Assembly: GCF_024834045.1 (NCBI RefSeq)
Contig: NZ_JANUXW010000014.1
Coordinates: forward strand, 1-43,672
Length of the DNA: 43,672 nucleotides
From: Neisseria montereyensis
GTDB lineage: Bacteria; Pseudomonadota; Gammaproteobacteria; Burkholderiales; Neisseriaceae
Direction of reading: 5' to 3'
Shown here: positions 16,158-28,100 of the stretch, piece after piece
Layout of the letters: every line of letters starts with the position of its first letter
Position numbering within the stretch: the stretch's first letter is position 1
The notes under the pieces: generated by a model
What the model saw: the letters and a program-made list of their open reading frames with translations, nothing else
Database searches by the model: none
Told to the model about the DNA's origin: nothing
Translations under genes and position numbers: made by a program

Positions 16158-16410
16158 TTTTTCAGACGGCCTCTTTACTAGATTACAACTGTTTAATAAA
16201 ACATTAAATTGACTGACTTGTATAAATCATTCAAATTCTATATAAGATTTTGTTTTAATTATATTAGAACCTAAACATAGCAACTTAATCTAATTATTAA
16301 GTTTTCCACCGCCTCATACTGATTACAGGCTAATTACTCAGACTTGCAATTCTTTACGCCTTATGCTGAAATGCACATATCAGAACAAATATTAACAATC
16401 AGGAGTAAGT
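16158..16410. other. Intergenic region between the IS and the AGCS symporter gene
   Basis: Begins with TTTTCAGACGGCCTC, the right half of the interrupted DUS hairpin, followed by AT-rich leader DNA. No clear consensus promoter or RNA gene is visible. The AGGAG ribosome binding site of the symporter is at 16401-16405. Confidence 0.6.
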
Positions 16411-17790
16411 ATGGAAGAAGTATTGAATCGGTTCTTCACGACTGTTGACAATTGGGTTTGGGGTCCAGTGATGCTGATACTGCTCGTCGGTACCGGTATT
16501 TTATTAACCATTAGGTTAAAAGGCCTGCAATTCTCTATGTTGGGGTTTGCCTTAAAACAAGCATTTATGCCCCACCGTAAAAAAGCAGATGGCAGTGATC
16601 ATGATGGTGATATTTCACATTTCGGCGCATTGATGACTGCCCTTTCCGCAACCATCGGTACAGGTAATATTGCCGGGGTGGCCACCGCGGTTGTAACCGG
16701 CGGACCGGGTGCCATATTTTGGATGTGGATTACGGCCATATTCGGTATGGCAACCAAATATGGCGAAGGCGTGCTGGCTGTCAAATACCGTGTTACCAAT
16801 CAAAGAGGGGAAATGTCGGGCGGCCCCATGTATTACATAGAGCGCGGCTTAGGCAGCAAGTGGAAATGGATGGCTTATGCTTTTGCTTTATTCGGAACTG
16901 TAGCCTCATTCGGTATCGGTAGTTCTGTCCAATCTAACTCCGTTGCCCAAGCCATTCAAACCAGTTTTAATATTGATCCGCTTTATACCGGCATTGTTTT
17001 AACCATCTTAACAGCCATCGTTGTATTAGGCGGTATTCGCAGTATTGCCACTGCTTCTTCATTTATTGTACCGATTATGGCTGTGTTATATGTTGCCGGC
17101 GGTTTGGTTATTATTTTCCTTCACCTAGACTTATTGATACCCGCTGTCAAACTGATCGTTAGCGATGCCTTTACCGGCCAAGCTGTTGCCGGCGGCGCTA
17201 TCGGTAGTGTTATCCGTTATGGCGTCGCGCGTGGTGTTTTCTCAAACGAGGCCGGTATGGGTTCGGCACCTATTGCCGCGGCTGCAGCCAAAACAGACCA
17301 CCCCGTACGCCAAGCTTTGGTATCTATGACCGGTACGTTTCTAGACACCATTATCGTATGTTCGATTACCGGTATTGTTCTAATTATGGGATTAATGGGT
17401 ACCAGTGGTGAGTTTATTAAACCCGAACTAACCGGTGCCGCACTCACAACCACCTCATTTGATCATTTACTACCCGGCCCAGGTGGTTGGATAGTCACCA
17501 TTGGTTTGATTTTCTTTGCTTATTCAACCATCTTAGGTTGGTGTTATTACGGCGAAAAATGTGCGGTTTATATTTTCGGGGAAGGATTTGCCAATATCTA
17601 CCGTGCCATTTATGTTGCCAGCGTTATGATCGGAACTGTTATAAGTTTGGATCTGGTATGGCTGGCCGCCGATGCCTTTAACGGTTTAATGGCACTTCCC
17701 AACCTCATAGCCCTACTTCTCCTATCTAGCGTTATTGTCAAAGAAACACATGACTTCAAGGCTAAGCGGCAAAGTGGCGAATTACACTAA
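16411..17790 (+). CDS. Alanine/glycine:cation symporter (AGCS family)
   Basis: 459 residues with about eleven hydrophobic segments: an inner-membrane carrier that takes up alanine or glycine with Na+ or H+. Family signatures include GTGNIAGVATAVVTGGPGAIFWMW in segments 2-3, GEMSGGPMYYIERGLG, and RGVFSNEAGMGSAPIAAAAAKTDHP. A strong AGGAG ribosome binding site lies 6 bases before the ATG. Length is typical. It is a single-gene unit followed by its own terminator. The precise substrate and coupling ion cannot be read from the sequence. Confidence 0.93.
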   Translation: MEEVLNRFFTTVDNWVWGPVMLILLVGTGILLTIRLKGLQFSMLGFALKQAFMPHRKKADGSDHDGDISHFGALMTALSATIGTGNIAGVATAVVTGGPGAIFWMWITAIFGMATKYGEGVLAVKYRVTNQRGEMSGGPMYYIERGLGSKWKWMAYAFALFGTVASFGIGSSVQSNSVAQAIQTSFNIDPLYTGIVLTILTAIVVLGGIRSIATASSFIVPIMAVLYVAGGLVIIFLHLDLLIPAVKLIVSDAFTGQAVAGGAIGSVIRYGVARGVFSNEAGMGSAPIAAAAAKTDHPVRQALVSMTGTFLDTIIVCSITGIVLIMGLMGTSGEFIKPELTGAALTTTSFDHLLPGPGGWIVTIGLIFFAYSTILGWCYYGEKCAVYIFGEGFANIYRAIYVASVMIGTVISLDLVWLAADAFNGLMALPNLIALLLLSSVIVKETHDFKAKRQSGELH

Positions 17791-17807
17791 TATATGTTTA
17801 TTTTCAG

Positions 17808-17838
17808 ACGGCCTGAATATAATGTTCAGGCCGTTTTT
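17808..17838 (+). terminator. Terminator of the AGCS symporter gene
   Basis: ACGGCCTGAA (17808-17817) pairs with TTCAGGCCGT (17825-17834), then TTTT. The left arm overlaps a DUS (TTCAGACGGCCT, 17803-17814), but the stem itself is a different pairing from the usual DUS pair. Confidence 0.88.
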
Positions 17839-17930
17839 ATAAATACTTATATAATAAAACGTAACGGAAAAGATTGTAGAAGCCTTCTTTTTCAAGCAGA
17901 ATAGAATTCCTAAATCCATTCTCTAAAATA

Positions 17931-18173
17931 ATGGAACAACTCGAGTTTTTCACCATCCCCAGCCCCTGTATCGGCGTTTGCGAAGCCAATAACAAAGGTT
18001 ATTGCAAGGGATGCCTGCGCAGTCGTGAAGAACGTCTTTATTGGCAGAATATGACTGATGCCCAAAAGCACCAAGTCATACACCTGATTGCATTGCGTCG
18101 TGCCAAACTGAAACGGATACCGATAGACCCACGCAACCAATCGGATTCACCGGAACAGATAGGATTATTTTAA
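17931..18173 (+). CDS. DUF1289 domain-containing small protein
   Basis: 80 residues, cytoplasmic. The four-cysteine motif SPCIGVCEANNKGYCKGC (residues 11-28), followed by RSREERLYWQNM, is diagnostic of DUF1289, a small family presumed to bind a metal or Fe-S cluster. Function is unknown. The C-terminal third is basic and variable. It stands alone between the symporter terminator and a bidirectional DUS terminator. The start choice is supported by the short distance to the motif. Confidence 0.88.
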   Translation: MEQLEFFTIPSPCIGVCEANNKGYCKGCLRSREERLYWQNMTDAQKHQVIHLIALRRAKLKRIPIDPRNQSDSPEQIGLF

Positions 18174-18213
18174 TGCCTGTTTCATTACATTAGTTAATTC
18201 ATTTGACAAAGAA

Positions 18214-18246
18214 GCCGTCTGAAACACCCTTTCAGACGGCCTTTTA
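18214..18246. terminator. Bidirectional DUS terminator
   Basis: GCCGTCTGAA (18214-18223) pairs with TTCAGACGGC (18231-18240), followed by CTTTT. It lies between the convergent DUF1289 and BamE/OmpA lipoprotein genes and can serve both. Confidence 0.85.
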
Positions 18247-18271
18247 TAATAACTATTTCAAGTTTATTATC

Positions 18272-19099
18272 TTACAAGTTTGTTGCTTCCACTTCGATTT
18301 CAACACGGCGGTTCGGTGCCAAGCAGTCAATCAATGCCTGATGATCCGCACTTTGCATACACTGTTTCACCGGCTGCGACTCACCTGCTCCCGTCGCCCG
18401 AATACGGTTTGCATCCACACCTCTTGCCGACAGATATTGGCGCACGGCATTGGCACGTTGTTTGGACAACATCTGATTATAGCTTTCCGCACCCAAATAA
18501 TCGGTATGGCCGATTACATTAATCCGATTATAGTTGACCGTTTTCAACTTATCCGCCAATTCATCCAATTCGGCTCTACCTTCTGAACGTATATGACCGA
18601 TATCACCCCGATTAAAATCAAATAAGGCATCAGCCGATAATGTATAACGTTGCGGCATCACCTCAACCTGATCAGATACAGGGCAAGATGCATTTTCCGG
18701 ATCAACGGCTTTCCAATAGAAACTGCGTGCATACTTATGCGAATCAAACAAGATTTTGAATTGGCACGTCGTTACATCATCCGTACCTTGTCCGGGCGTA
18801 TGGAAATGAAAGACATAGTCCCATTCACGCACATTGAACATACCTTCATTAAAATGAGGACGGCCGAGCAGTTTATAAAACTGATCTTTGGTCATACCTT
18901 CTTTAATCTGAGCCAATTCGTCAGATGTCGGGAAAGTACCTTTTTGGTGTCTAAACGAATACGACACTTTATCTACCGACGGGAAAACCGGATTGTCGGT
19001 CGTACCGTCTCTTTTAACATTACTCTTCGTGGCACAAGCAGCCAAAACGGCTACCAGCAACAAGCTTGCACCTTGCTTCATGATTGTTTTTGTTTGCAT
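18272..19099 (-). CDS. BamE/SmpA-OmlA plus OmpA-domain lipoprotein, partner of the trimeric autotransporter (TpgA-like)
   Basis: 275 residues. Lipoprotein signal with LAAC, lipidated C22. A BamE-like domain (about 60-135) contains IKEGMTKDQFYKLLGRPHFNEG and REWDYVFHF. A C-terminal OmpA-like peptidoglycan-binding domain (about 150-275) has LFDFNRGD, GHTDYLGAESYN and MLSKQRANAVRQYL. It lies 54 bases downstream of the giant adhesin on the same strand, with an AAGGA ribosome binding site and an intervening DUS hairpin. The same gene order and OmpA-type partner are known for Acinetobacter AtaA/TpgA, where the lipoprotein links the adhesin anchor to peptidoglycan. That role here is inference from architecture and position. 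A second ATG six codons in is an alternative start. Confidence 0.9.
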   Translation of the reverse strand: MQTKTIMKQGASLLLVAVLAACATKSNVKRDGTTDNPVFPSVDKVSYSFRHQKGTFPTSDELAQIKEGMTKDQFYKLLGRPHFNEGMFNVREWDYVFHFHTPGQGTDDVTTCQFKILFDSHKYARSFYWKAVDPENASCPVSDQVEVMPQRYTLSADALFDFNRGDIGHIRSEGRAELDELADKLKTVNYNRINVIGHTDYLGAESYNQMLSKQRANAVRQYLSARGVDANRIRATGAGESQPVKQCMQSADHQALIDCLAPNRRVEIEVEATNL

Positions 19100-19116
19100 A
19101 TCGGATTTCCTTGTTG

Positions 19117-19147
19117 TTTCAGACGGCCTATTTCAGGCCGTCTGAAA
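19117..19147 (-). terminator. DUS hairpin between adhesin and partner lipoprotein genes
   Basis: TTTCAGACGGCCT (19117-19129) and AGGCCGTCTGAAA (19135-19147) with a 5-base loop form a 13-bp stem, without a clear T-run on the minus strand. It probably acts as a partial attenuator, giving less partner than adhesin mRNA. Confidence 0.65.
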
Positions 19148-19153
19148 GTTAAA

Positions 19154-22100
19154 TTACCACTGATAACCTACACCGGCAGTCGCACCATAGTGACCACGTG
19201 AATTACCGGTTGCCGTACCTTTAATGACCCAGTTTCCATTATCGGAAATGCTGGAATAACCAACGGCATAAGCACTTTGGCCGCGATAGCTACTACCTGA
19301 AATCGCCATCATGCTCTTACCGGGTAAGTAAGCTTGCGGCAAGCCTGCAACGGCCATAGCAGATGCCGTACCCGCATTAGCTCGTGTTTCCACATCCTCG
19401 ATTTTCTGGTTCAGCTGGTTACCCATATTCACAACATGATTACCTACGGCATTAATCGCAGCATTGGTGTGGTACAACTGACTACCGTTAATCGCATCGG
19501 TTGAATTTTGCGATACGACACCGGCGGCAACATTCTGTACCTGACGGGTTTGGCCTTCGGATCCTACACTCACAACGCCTTTAACATCTTGCACACCGGC
19601 AACATTGGCATCATTGACACCTGCATAAGTGTAGTTACCGCCTTTAGCCGTCGTATGAATCTCAGTTGCAGCCGATTGATCTCCCAATACCACCGAGTTA
19701 TCCATCGTTTGCGTCACGTTATTACCCAACACAAAAGTATTGCTGCTGTTTACCTTATTGTTGTTACCAACAGAGTAAGTATTTTCTCCATTGATAATCG
19801 ACGGGTCACCGATAGCGCCTGAGTTTTTACCGTTTACGATATTGCCTGTACCGATGGCAATGGTATTGGTTTCATTGGCTTGGGCACCGCTACCGATAGC
19901 AACCGCATTCACACCGATAGCTTGGGTACGTTGTGTCTGAGCCTGACCGTTACTGTCTTGTACAACATTGCCATTCTGATCCACAACAGTATAGGTATTA
20001 CCCAAAGCCAACGATCCTTTACCGCTTGCTGAGGTTTGATAACCAATGGCTGTCGCATAAGCACCCGAAGCACTTGAATCTTCCTGATTGTTACCCTGTA
20101 CAACAGGCTTCACTTCACCGTCGTTGGTATGGAAGAACTTAATACCCTGTTCGTTCATCTTACCGATAGCTTGAATCACATCATTGGTAACGTATGTATT
20201 TTGTCCTTCTACGTTATATGTGGTCAGCGTGTATTCATTACCACCTTTATCTGTGGAAACGGCTACTTTTTGGTTGGTTTCCGTTGTCGTGGTTTGGGAA
20301 CCGTCAGGATTGGTTACCACTGTGGTCACCGTACCTGCAGGTGTCGTACCGTTTGGCCCGTTACCGGCAGGCGCATCTTTGGTATTGATAGAAGTGTTGC
20401 TACCACCTAATACCTGATATGCCTGATACAGTTGGCTACCGTTTACAGCATCTTTGCTGGTTGCCGAAATTTCACCATTTGCCACATTGGTAACTTTTTT
20501 ATCTCCTGCATCCAAACCGTTTACCGTAACACTCGGACCATTAGCAATGGACAATCCGTTGTCGTTCACTACGGTATTACCCGCTGTCACACTATCAACA
20601 TTCAAGTCTTTGGCCGTAGAAACCACATAATCAGTAGCACCACCGGCTTTCACGGTTTTTTCCACAACGATATTGTCACCTGCGGATACGGTTTCTTTCG
20701 TTCCGGCAACCGTACGGTTCAACGACTGAATGGCATCATTGATATTGTTTGCACCCGTACCGCCGATATCGGTCATATTCACGCTACCATCCGGTGAAAG
20801 TTTCGCGTTACCGCCTAACAGTTTGGTAACAGAATCCGCAGTTTGATACAACTGGCTACCATTAACAGCATCGGTGCTGTCTTCGGCAATATCACCTTTA
20901 GCAACATTCACGACTTTTTTATTGTTGGCATTCACACCTTTATCAGACAGATAGGTATTACCACCCACATTAACGCCTTTGTTATCCAGCAATACTTGGT
21001 TATCACCCTGTCCGGCCGTAACACTATCAAATGCCACATCATCGGCCGTTGCCACGTTATAAGTTAAGCTGCCGTCGGCATTTTTAACTTCTTTGGCAGT
21101 CAGGTTTTTGCCTACGGTCACTTTATTGCTGGCTGCAGCTTGAACAGCATCAAGCTGGGCTTTATTAACCGCATCAGTCGCATTCTCACCCGCTTTCACA
21201 CCGGTGATTTTCTTATTGCCTGCATCAATACCTGCATAAGTGATATTCACATCACCTGCTTTCAGGCCGTCTGAAGTCAATGCCACGTTATCGCCCACTT
21301 TCACACCGTCGTTATTCAATACGGTTTGACCTGTGGTTACGCTACCGTTGCTGCCCAAGTTGATATTCTCAGCCAGCTTCACTTCAAGGCTGTTGTCATC
21401 TGCATTACCGGCAACACCGATATTGTTGTCGGTTAACGTACCGGTTGCACCACCTTTAACCGCCAATTCGGTATCCAGTTTACGCTCTACCTTAACGTCG
21501 TTATTATCGCCGACAAAGACTAACGGTTTATTGATTTCATCATTCAATAAGCCTAATGCATCGCCGATATTGTTAACGGTTTCATTGCCACCGTTGTTTT
21601 TGGTGATGTTATATACCGGATCTTTAATACTACCGTCCGGGTTAACTTCGGCACCACCGCCCAACGATTTCACAACATTTTTCAGCTGGCTCACATTAAC
21701 GGCATCGTTGGCATTCTTACCATCGGCAATATTACCCACTACGGTAGGTACCGCAGTTTGCGGATCAACCGGATTCAAGGCAGAAATAGTAATGTCTTTT
21801 TCGGTATATTCGGAACCGTCTTCTACCTTAACAAAGTGTTCGTTACCTTGGTTATCCACTTGGCGGGCAAGCAATTCGCCTTTCGAGTTCACATAAGAGA
21901 ATGGTGAATTAGCATGTACCAACAATTGCTGCGTAATAGCTTGATTTTCCAAAGCACGTTGTAATTGGGCAATATTCACGGCATCGCCGGCATCTTCACC
22001 ATCTTTCACGCCGGTAATTTTCTGGCCGCCTGCATCTAATCCTTGCGCGGTCAGCTTGCCTTTAAAGGTTGGCGCATCTGCCAGCAACACTTGAATATTG

Positions 22101-25100
22101 CCAGTGCTGTCGGCAACCGTGCGGATATTGTCATCGGAAGCTGCCGCCGTATTATCCAAGCCGCCTTTAACGGTTACCCGTTCACCCAATTTACGGTTGA
22201 AGTTACCGCTATTACCGGCAAAATCCAAACCACGGTTTAAGGCGTCGGTATTAGCCGCAGCTTTCTGATCTACAGCAAACAGCTGGTCGCCGTTTACTGC
22301 TTCTTGGCTACCTTTTTCAACCAAGCCGTTGGCCACACCTGAAATCACCTTACCACCGTTATTCAAGCCCTTATCCGTCAGACTGACGGTTTGGCCGCTT
22401 GCAGCATCTTTGATGGTGAGGCCGTCTGAAGTCAGTGCGGTATTGTCGCCGACTTTAACGCCGTCATTATTAACCGTCGTATCGCCTGCAGTCAGACTGT
22501 CCACTTTAACGGCTTTAGCCAAATCAAAGGTAACATCATCGCTGTCCGCTTTTTTGGTGATGACAATATTGCCGTCGGCATTATTTAAATCAACCGTGTC
22601 GTTAGGTGCCACATTGCTTTCATTCTGACCTTGTGCCGTCAGATTCCAGCCGGCCGTAGCAGAATCTCTCACCGCAGCAATAGCGTCATTGACATTGTCT
22701 TCACCGGTGCCGCCAATATCGGCATTGGTATAAGTACCGTTATCAGGGTTATAAGCCGTTTGACCACCGATAATACTTTCTACGCCTTTACCTTGTTTAT
22801 AGAGTTGGCTGCCATTAACAGCTTCTTTACTGCCTGCTGCAACAGTTGCCGCTTCCAAGCCGCTAATCTTACCGTTATCGTTAATCGTGACATTACCGAA
22901 GCGCGGGGCTTCCGCCAATTCGATAGACATGGTTTCGCCATCTATTTTGGTACGGATATTTTTATCGGAAGCAGCCGCACTATCGCTTAAGCCACCTTGA
23001 ATATTCAATGTTTCATCGCCTTTACGCGAAACGTTGCCGATATTGCCGGTGAAATGAATCGGTCGTCTAACTTCAGTACCGATATGGTTCAACGCTGCCT
23101 GAACAGTATTCACACCATCGTAAGATGTACCATCAACTTTCGATACCACAAATGAAGGTGCACTTACTGTTCCATTGTTAGGATCAACGTTCATACCCAA
23201 AGCCTGAACCATAGGTTTCAATTGGGATACGTTAACGGCATCGGTATTGTTTTTACCGGACGCTACGTTGGTAATGGCATTATTGCCGTTATCCAATCCA
23301 TTAGCCGTCAGCTTAACGGTTTTACCGGCTGCATCATCTTTAACCGTGAGGCCGTCTGAAGTCAGTGCGGTGTTATCGCCCACTTTAACGCCGTCATTAT
23401 TAACCGTCGTATCGCCTGCGGTCAGACTGTCCACATCAATCTCTTTGGCCAAATCGAAGGTAACATTATCGCTGTCCGCTTCTTTGCTGATAACGATATT
23501 GCCGTCTTGATTATTCAAATCAACCGTATCGTTCGGCGCCACATTACTGCTGTTTTTGCCTTGTGCGGTCAGGTTCCAACCGGTATTGGCGGTTTCGCGT
23601 ACCGATTTAATCGCGTCGTTGATATTGTCCGCGCCGGTATCACCGATATTGCTCATGGTAATGTTACCGTTGGTGTTTTCCGCATTGCCGCCTAAAACGG
23701 TTTTCAGATTATCCTGAGCCGTATTCAATTGCTCTTCGGTCGCCGCACGTTTGTTTTTAGCAAAGGTATCGCCGCCTAAGCCAGTGTTTTTCAGACCGAC
23801 AATATCGCCGCTGTCTTTATCGATAACGGTATCGCCCACCGCTACGCGGTTAAACTCGACTTCGTCTTTCGTCTTAACGGTATAAGTGGTGCTGCCATCC
23901 TGATTGGTCGCCTCTTCCACTGCAATGTTTTTACCGGCCGCAACTTTATTGGCCGCTTTCGCTGCCGCTTTATCCAATTGGGCTTTATTGACTGCATCAG
24001 TATCGTTGACACCTTCCGCTACGCCGGAAATCACGTTGCCGCCATTGTCCAGACCGTTGGAAGTCAGGCTTACCGGTTTGCCGTTAGCAGGGGTAATGGT
24101 GATGCCGTCGCCGCTCACCTTACTGCTGTTACCCGCTGCATCGACAAAATCGGCACTGGTCAGATTCGTCAATTCTTTCGACAGTTTGATATCCAAAGTA
24201 TCGTTGCCGTCTGAAATCACACCGATATTGTTGTCGCTCAACTTGGTCTTGTCGGCGCCGCCTTTCAGATTCACTTGGCTGCCCAGAGTACGCTCGAATT
24301 TATCGGCGTCGCCACCGTCACCGGCAAAGGTAATCGGTTTCTGAATCTCAGCACCGATATTATCCAATGCGCCTTGAATGGTCGGGGTACCGTCATATTT
24401 GCTGCCGTCCGCTTTGGTCACCACAAAGGAAGGATCTGTAACCGTTCCGGTTGTCGGATCGATTTGCGTACCCAATGCTTTGGCCAACGGCTTCAGCTGG
24501 GATACGTTCACCGCATCGGTATCGGCTTTACCAACCGCTACATTGGTAATGGCATTATTGCCGTTATCCAATCCGTTAGCCGTCAGCTTAACGGTTTTAC
24601 CGGCTGCATCATCTTTAACCGTGAGGCCGTCTGAAGTCAGTGCGGTGTTATCGCCCACTTTAACGCCGTCATTATTAACCGTCGTATCGCCTGCGGTCAG
24701 ACTGTCCACATCAATCTCTTTGGCCAAATCGAAGGTAACATTATCGCTGTCCGCTTCTTTGCTGATAACGATATTGCCGTCTTGATTATTCAAATCAACC
24801 GTATCGTTCGGCGCCACATTACTGCTGTTTTTGCCTTGTGCGGTCAGGTTCCAACCGGCATTGGCGGTTTCGCGTACCGATTTAATCGCGTCGTTGATAT
24901 TGTCCGCGCCGGTATCGCCGATATTGCTCATGGTAATGTTACCGTTGGTGTTTTCCGCATTGCCGCCTAAAACGGTTTTCAGATTATCTTGAGCCGCATT
25001 CAACTGCTCTTCGGTCGCCGCTCTGCCCGCGTTGGCAAATTCCGGTTTACCCAATGCAGTGTTTTTCAGACCGACAATATCGCCGCTGTCTTTATTGATA

Positions 25101-28100
25101 ACGGTATCGCCCACCGCTACGCGGTTAAACTCGACTTCGTCTTTCGTCTTAACGGTATAAGTGGTGCTGCCATCCTGATTGGTCGCCTCTTCCACTGCAA
25201 TGTTTTTACCAGCCGCAACTTTATTGGCCGCTTTCGCCGCTGCTGCATCCAATTGGTCTTTATTAACCGCATCGGTACCTTTTTTACCTTCCGCTACGCC
25301 GGAAATCACGTTGCCGCCATTATCCAGACCGTTGGAAGTCAGGCTTACCGGTTTGCCGTTAGCAGGGGTAATGGTGATGCCGTCGCCGCTCACCTTACTG
25401 CTGTTACCCGCTGCATCGACAAAATCGGCACTGGTCAGATTCGTCAATTCTTTCGACAGTTTGATATCCAAAGTATCTTGGCCGTCTGAAATCACACCGA
25501 TATTGTTGTCGCTCAACTTGGTCTTGTCGGCGCCGCCTTTCAGATTCACTTGGCTGCCCAGAGTACGCTCGAATTTATCGGCGTCGCCACCGTCGCCGGC
25601 AAAGGTAATCGGTTTCTGAATCTCAGTGCCGATATTATCCAATGCGCCTTGAATGGTCGGGGTACCGTCATATTTGCTGCCGTCTGCTTTGGTCACTACA
25701 AAGGAAGGATCTGTAACCGTTCCGGTTGTCGGATCGATTTGCGTACCCAATGCTTTGGCCAACGGCTTCAGCTGGGATACGTTTACCGCATCGGTATCGT
25801 CTTTACCAACCGCTACATTTTTGACAACCTTGTCGTTCGCATTCAATCCGTCTTTATCAATATAGGTGTTGCCGCCTACCTGTACACCGTCATTACCGAT
25901 AACAACCGCACTGTCTCCCGTTCCGGCAGTCACTTGGTTTACGGTGATATCATCAGCCAACTCGAAAGTGACATCGTTGGATTGATCTGTTTTACTGATT
26001 ACGATATTGCCATCGGTATTCTTCAAATCAACCGTATCGTTCGGCGCCACATTACTGCTGTTTTTACCTTGTGCAGTCAGGTTCCAACCGGCATTGGCAG
26101 TTTCGCGTACCGATTTAATCGCGTCGTTGATATTGTCCGCGCCGGTATCACCGATATTGCTCATGGTAATGTTACCGTTGGTGTTTTCCGCATTGCCGCC
26201 TAAAACGGTTTTCAGATTATCCTGAGCCGCGTTCAACTGCTCTTCGGTCGCCGCTCTGCCCGCGTTGGCAAATTCCGGTTTACCCAATGCAGTGTTTTTC
26301 AGACCGACAATATCGCCGCTGTCTTTATTAATAACGGTATCGCCCACCGCTACCCGGTTAAACTCGACTTCGTCTTTCGTTTTAACGGTATAAGTGGTGC
26401 TGCCATCCTGATTAGTCGCCTCTTCCACTGCAATGTTTTTACCAGCCGCAACTTTATTGGCCGCTTTCGCCGCCGCTTTATCCAATTGGGCTTTATTGAC
26501 GGCGTCAGTATCGCTAACACCTTCCGCTACACCGGAAATTACATTGTCACCGTTATTAAGGCCGTCTGAAGTCAGACTTACCGGTGCAGAGCCGTCGGCA
26601 GGGGTAATGGTGACACCGTTGTTATCGACTTTAGTTTCACCGGTTTGCACACTGCCTGTATCGCCTAAATTAATGTTTTTAGCCAATTTAACGGTTAGAC
26701 TGTTATCAGCGGCGCTGCCGACGACACCAATATTGCCTTCACTCAAATTATTTTGATCAGCACCGCCTTTAACGGCTAATTGCTCGCCCAGCTTGCGGGT
26801 AACCGTTTCGGTATCGTTGTCACCGACAAAACTCAACGGATTTTTAACTTCGTTATTCAATAATGTCAGTGCGTCACCCACATTACCAACTTGCTCCGTA
26901 TTGCCATCGTTTTTAACGATGTTATATACGGGCGCTTTAACCGAACCGTCTGCATTAACAGCCGCTTCACCGCCTAATGCTTTAACCGCTTCTTTCAATT
27001 GGCTGACATTTACCGCATCTTCATCTTGCGTACCAGCCGCTACATTGCTGACGGCTTTATCATTGGCATTCAATCCGTCTTTATTGATATAAGTAGCGCC
27101 ACCTACTTGTACGCCGTCATTACCGATAACGACAGCATTGTCTCCTGTTCCGGCATTCACTTGATCTACAGTGATGTTTTTAGCCAGATTGAAAGTAACA
27201 TTATTGGAATCTGCCGGTTTGCTGATATCTATATTATTGTCTGTGTTGCTTAAATCGACTTTGCCTTTCGGTGCCACATTGCTTTCATTCTCACCTTGGG
27301 CAGACAAATTCCAACCTGCAGCGGAAGATTCGCGTACCGATTTAATAGCGGCATCAATACTGTCTTCACCGGTTCCTCCGATATTAGACATAGTGATGGT
27401 GCCTTGGCCTTGATCATTAATAACGGCATTGCCACCTAGCTTGTCAACCAAGCTGTCACCTAAATTTTTAGTATGATTTGCAACTGTTTTTAATTGAGCT
27501 ACATTGACAGCATCGGTATCGTTAGTACCTGCTGCCACAGCGGTAATCTGACGGGTAATCCCACCTGCTACATCGCCCACCGCTACGGCGGCAGTGGTAG
27601 CAGTCCATTCATTGCCGGATTTATCCACAGCAGCCGAAAGAGGATCTGCACCGATAACGCCTTTATTGACTTCGGTTCTACTCATAGAACCGATTGCCGC
27701 ACCATCTTCCAATGAGGCAGAGGCATTTTTACCGACGGCAACCGTACCGGTATGAGTGGAACTACTGTCTGTTCCCAATGCAACACTATCGCCACCAGAT
27801 GCCGCACTATTTTTACCAATGGCCAGCGCACCTGTTTTCGTTGTGGCTTGGGCACCATTACCGATGGCAATATTACTTTCCATACTGGCTCTGGAGGATT
27901 TACCTTCGGCAATAGCATTACTAGCGCTTGCCTGCGCACCATGCCCTAAAGCGAGTGACGACAGACCTGAAGCCTGAGTATCTACCGAACCGATAGCCAC
28001 GGCATAATGAGCAGTAGCTTGAGTTTTATTATTGACATTTTGTGCCGCACCAATCGCAATCGAAGAAGTACCCGTTGCCTTTGCCGCATAACCTTGCGCA

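Noticed and set aside
22400-26600. Repeats as a possible CRISPR array
   Set aside because: The units are long in-frame coding modules of the adhesin, not short repeats with unique spacers, and no cas genes are present.
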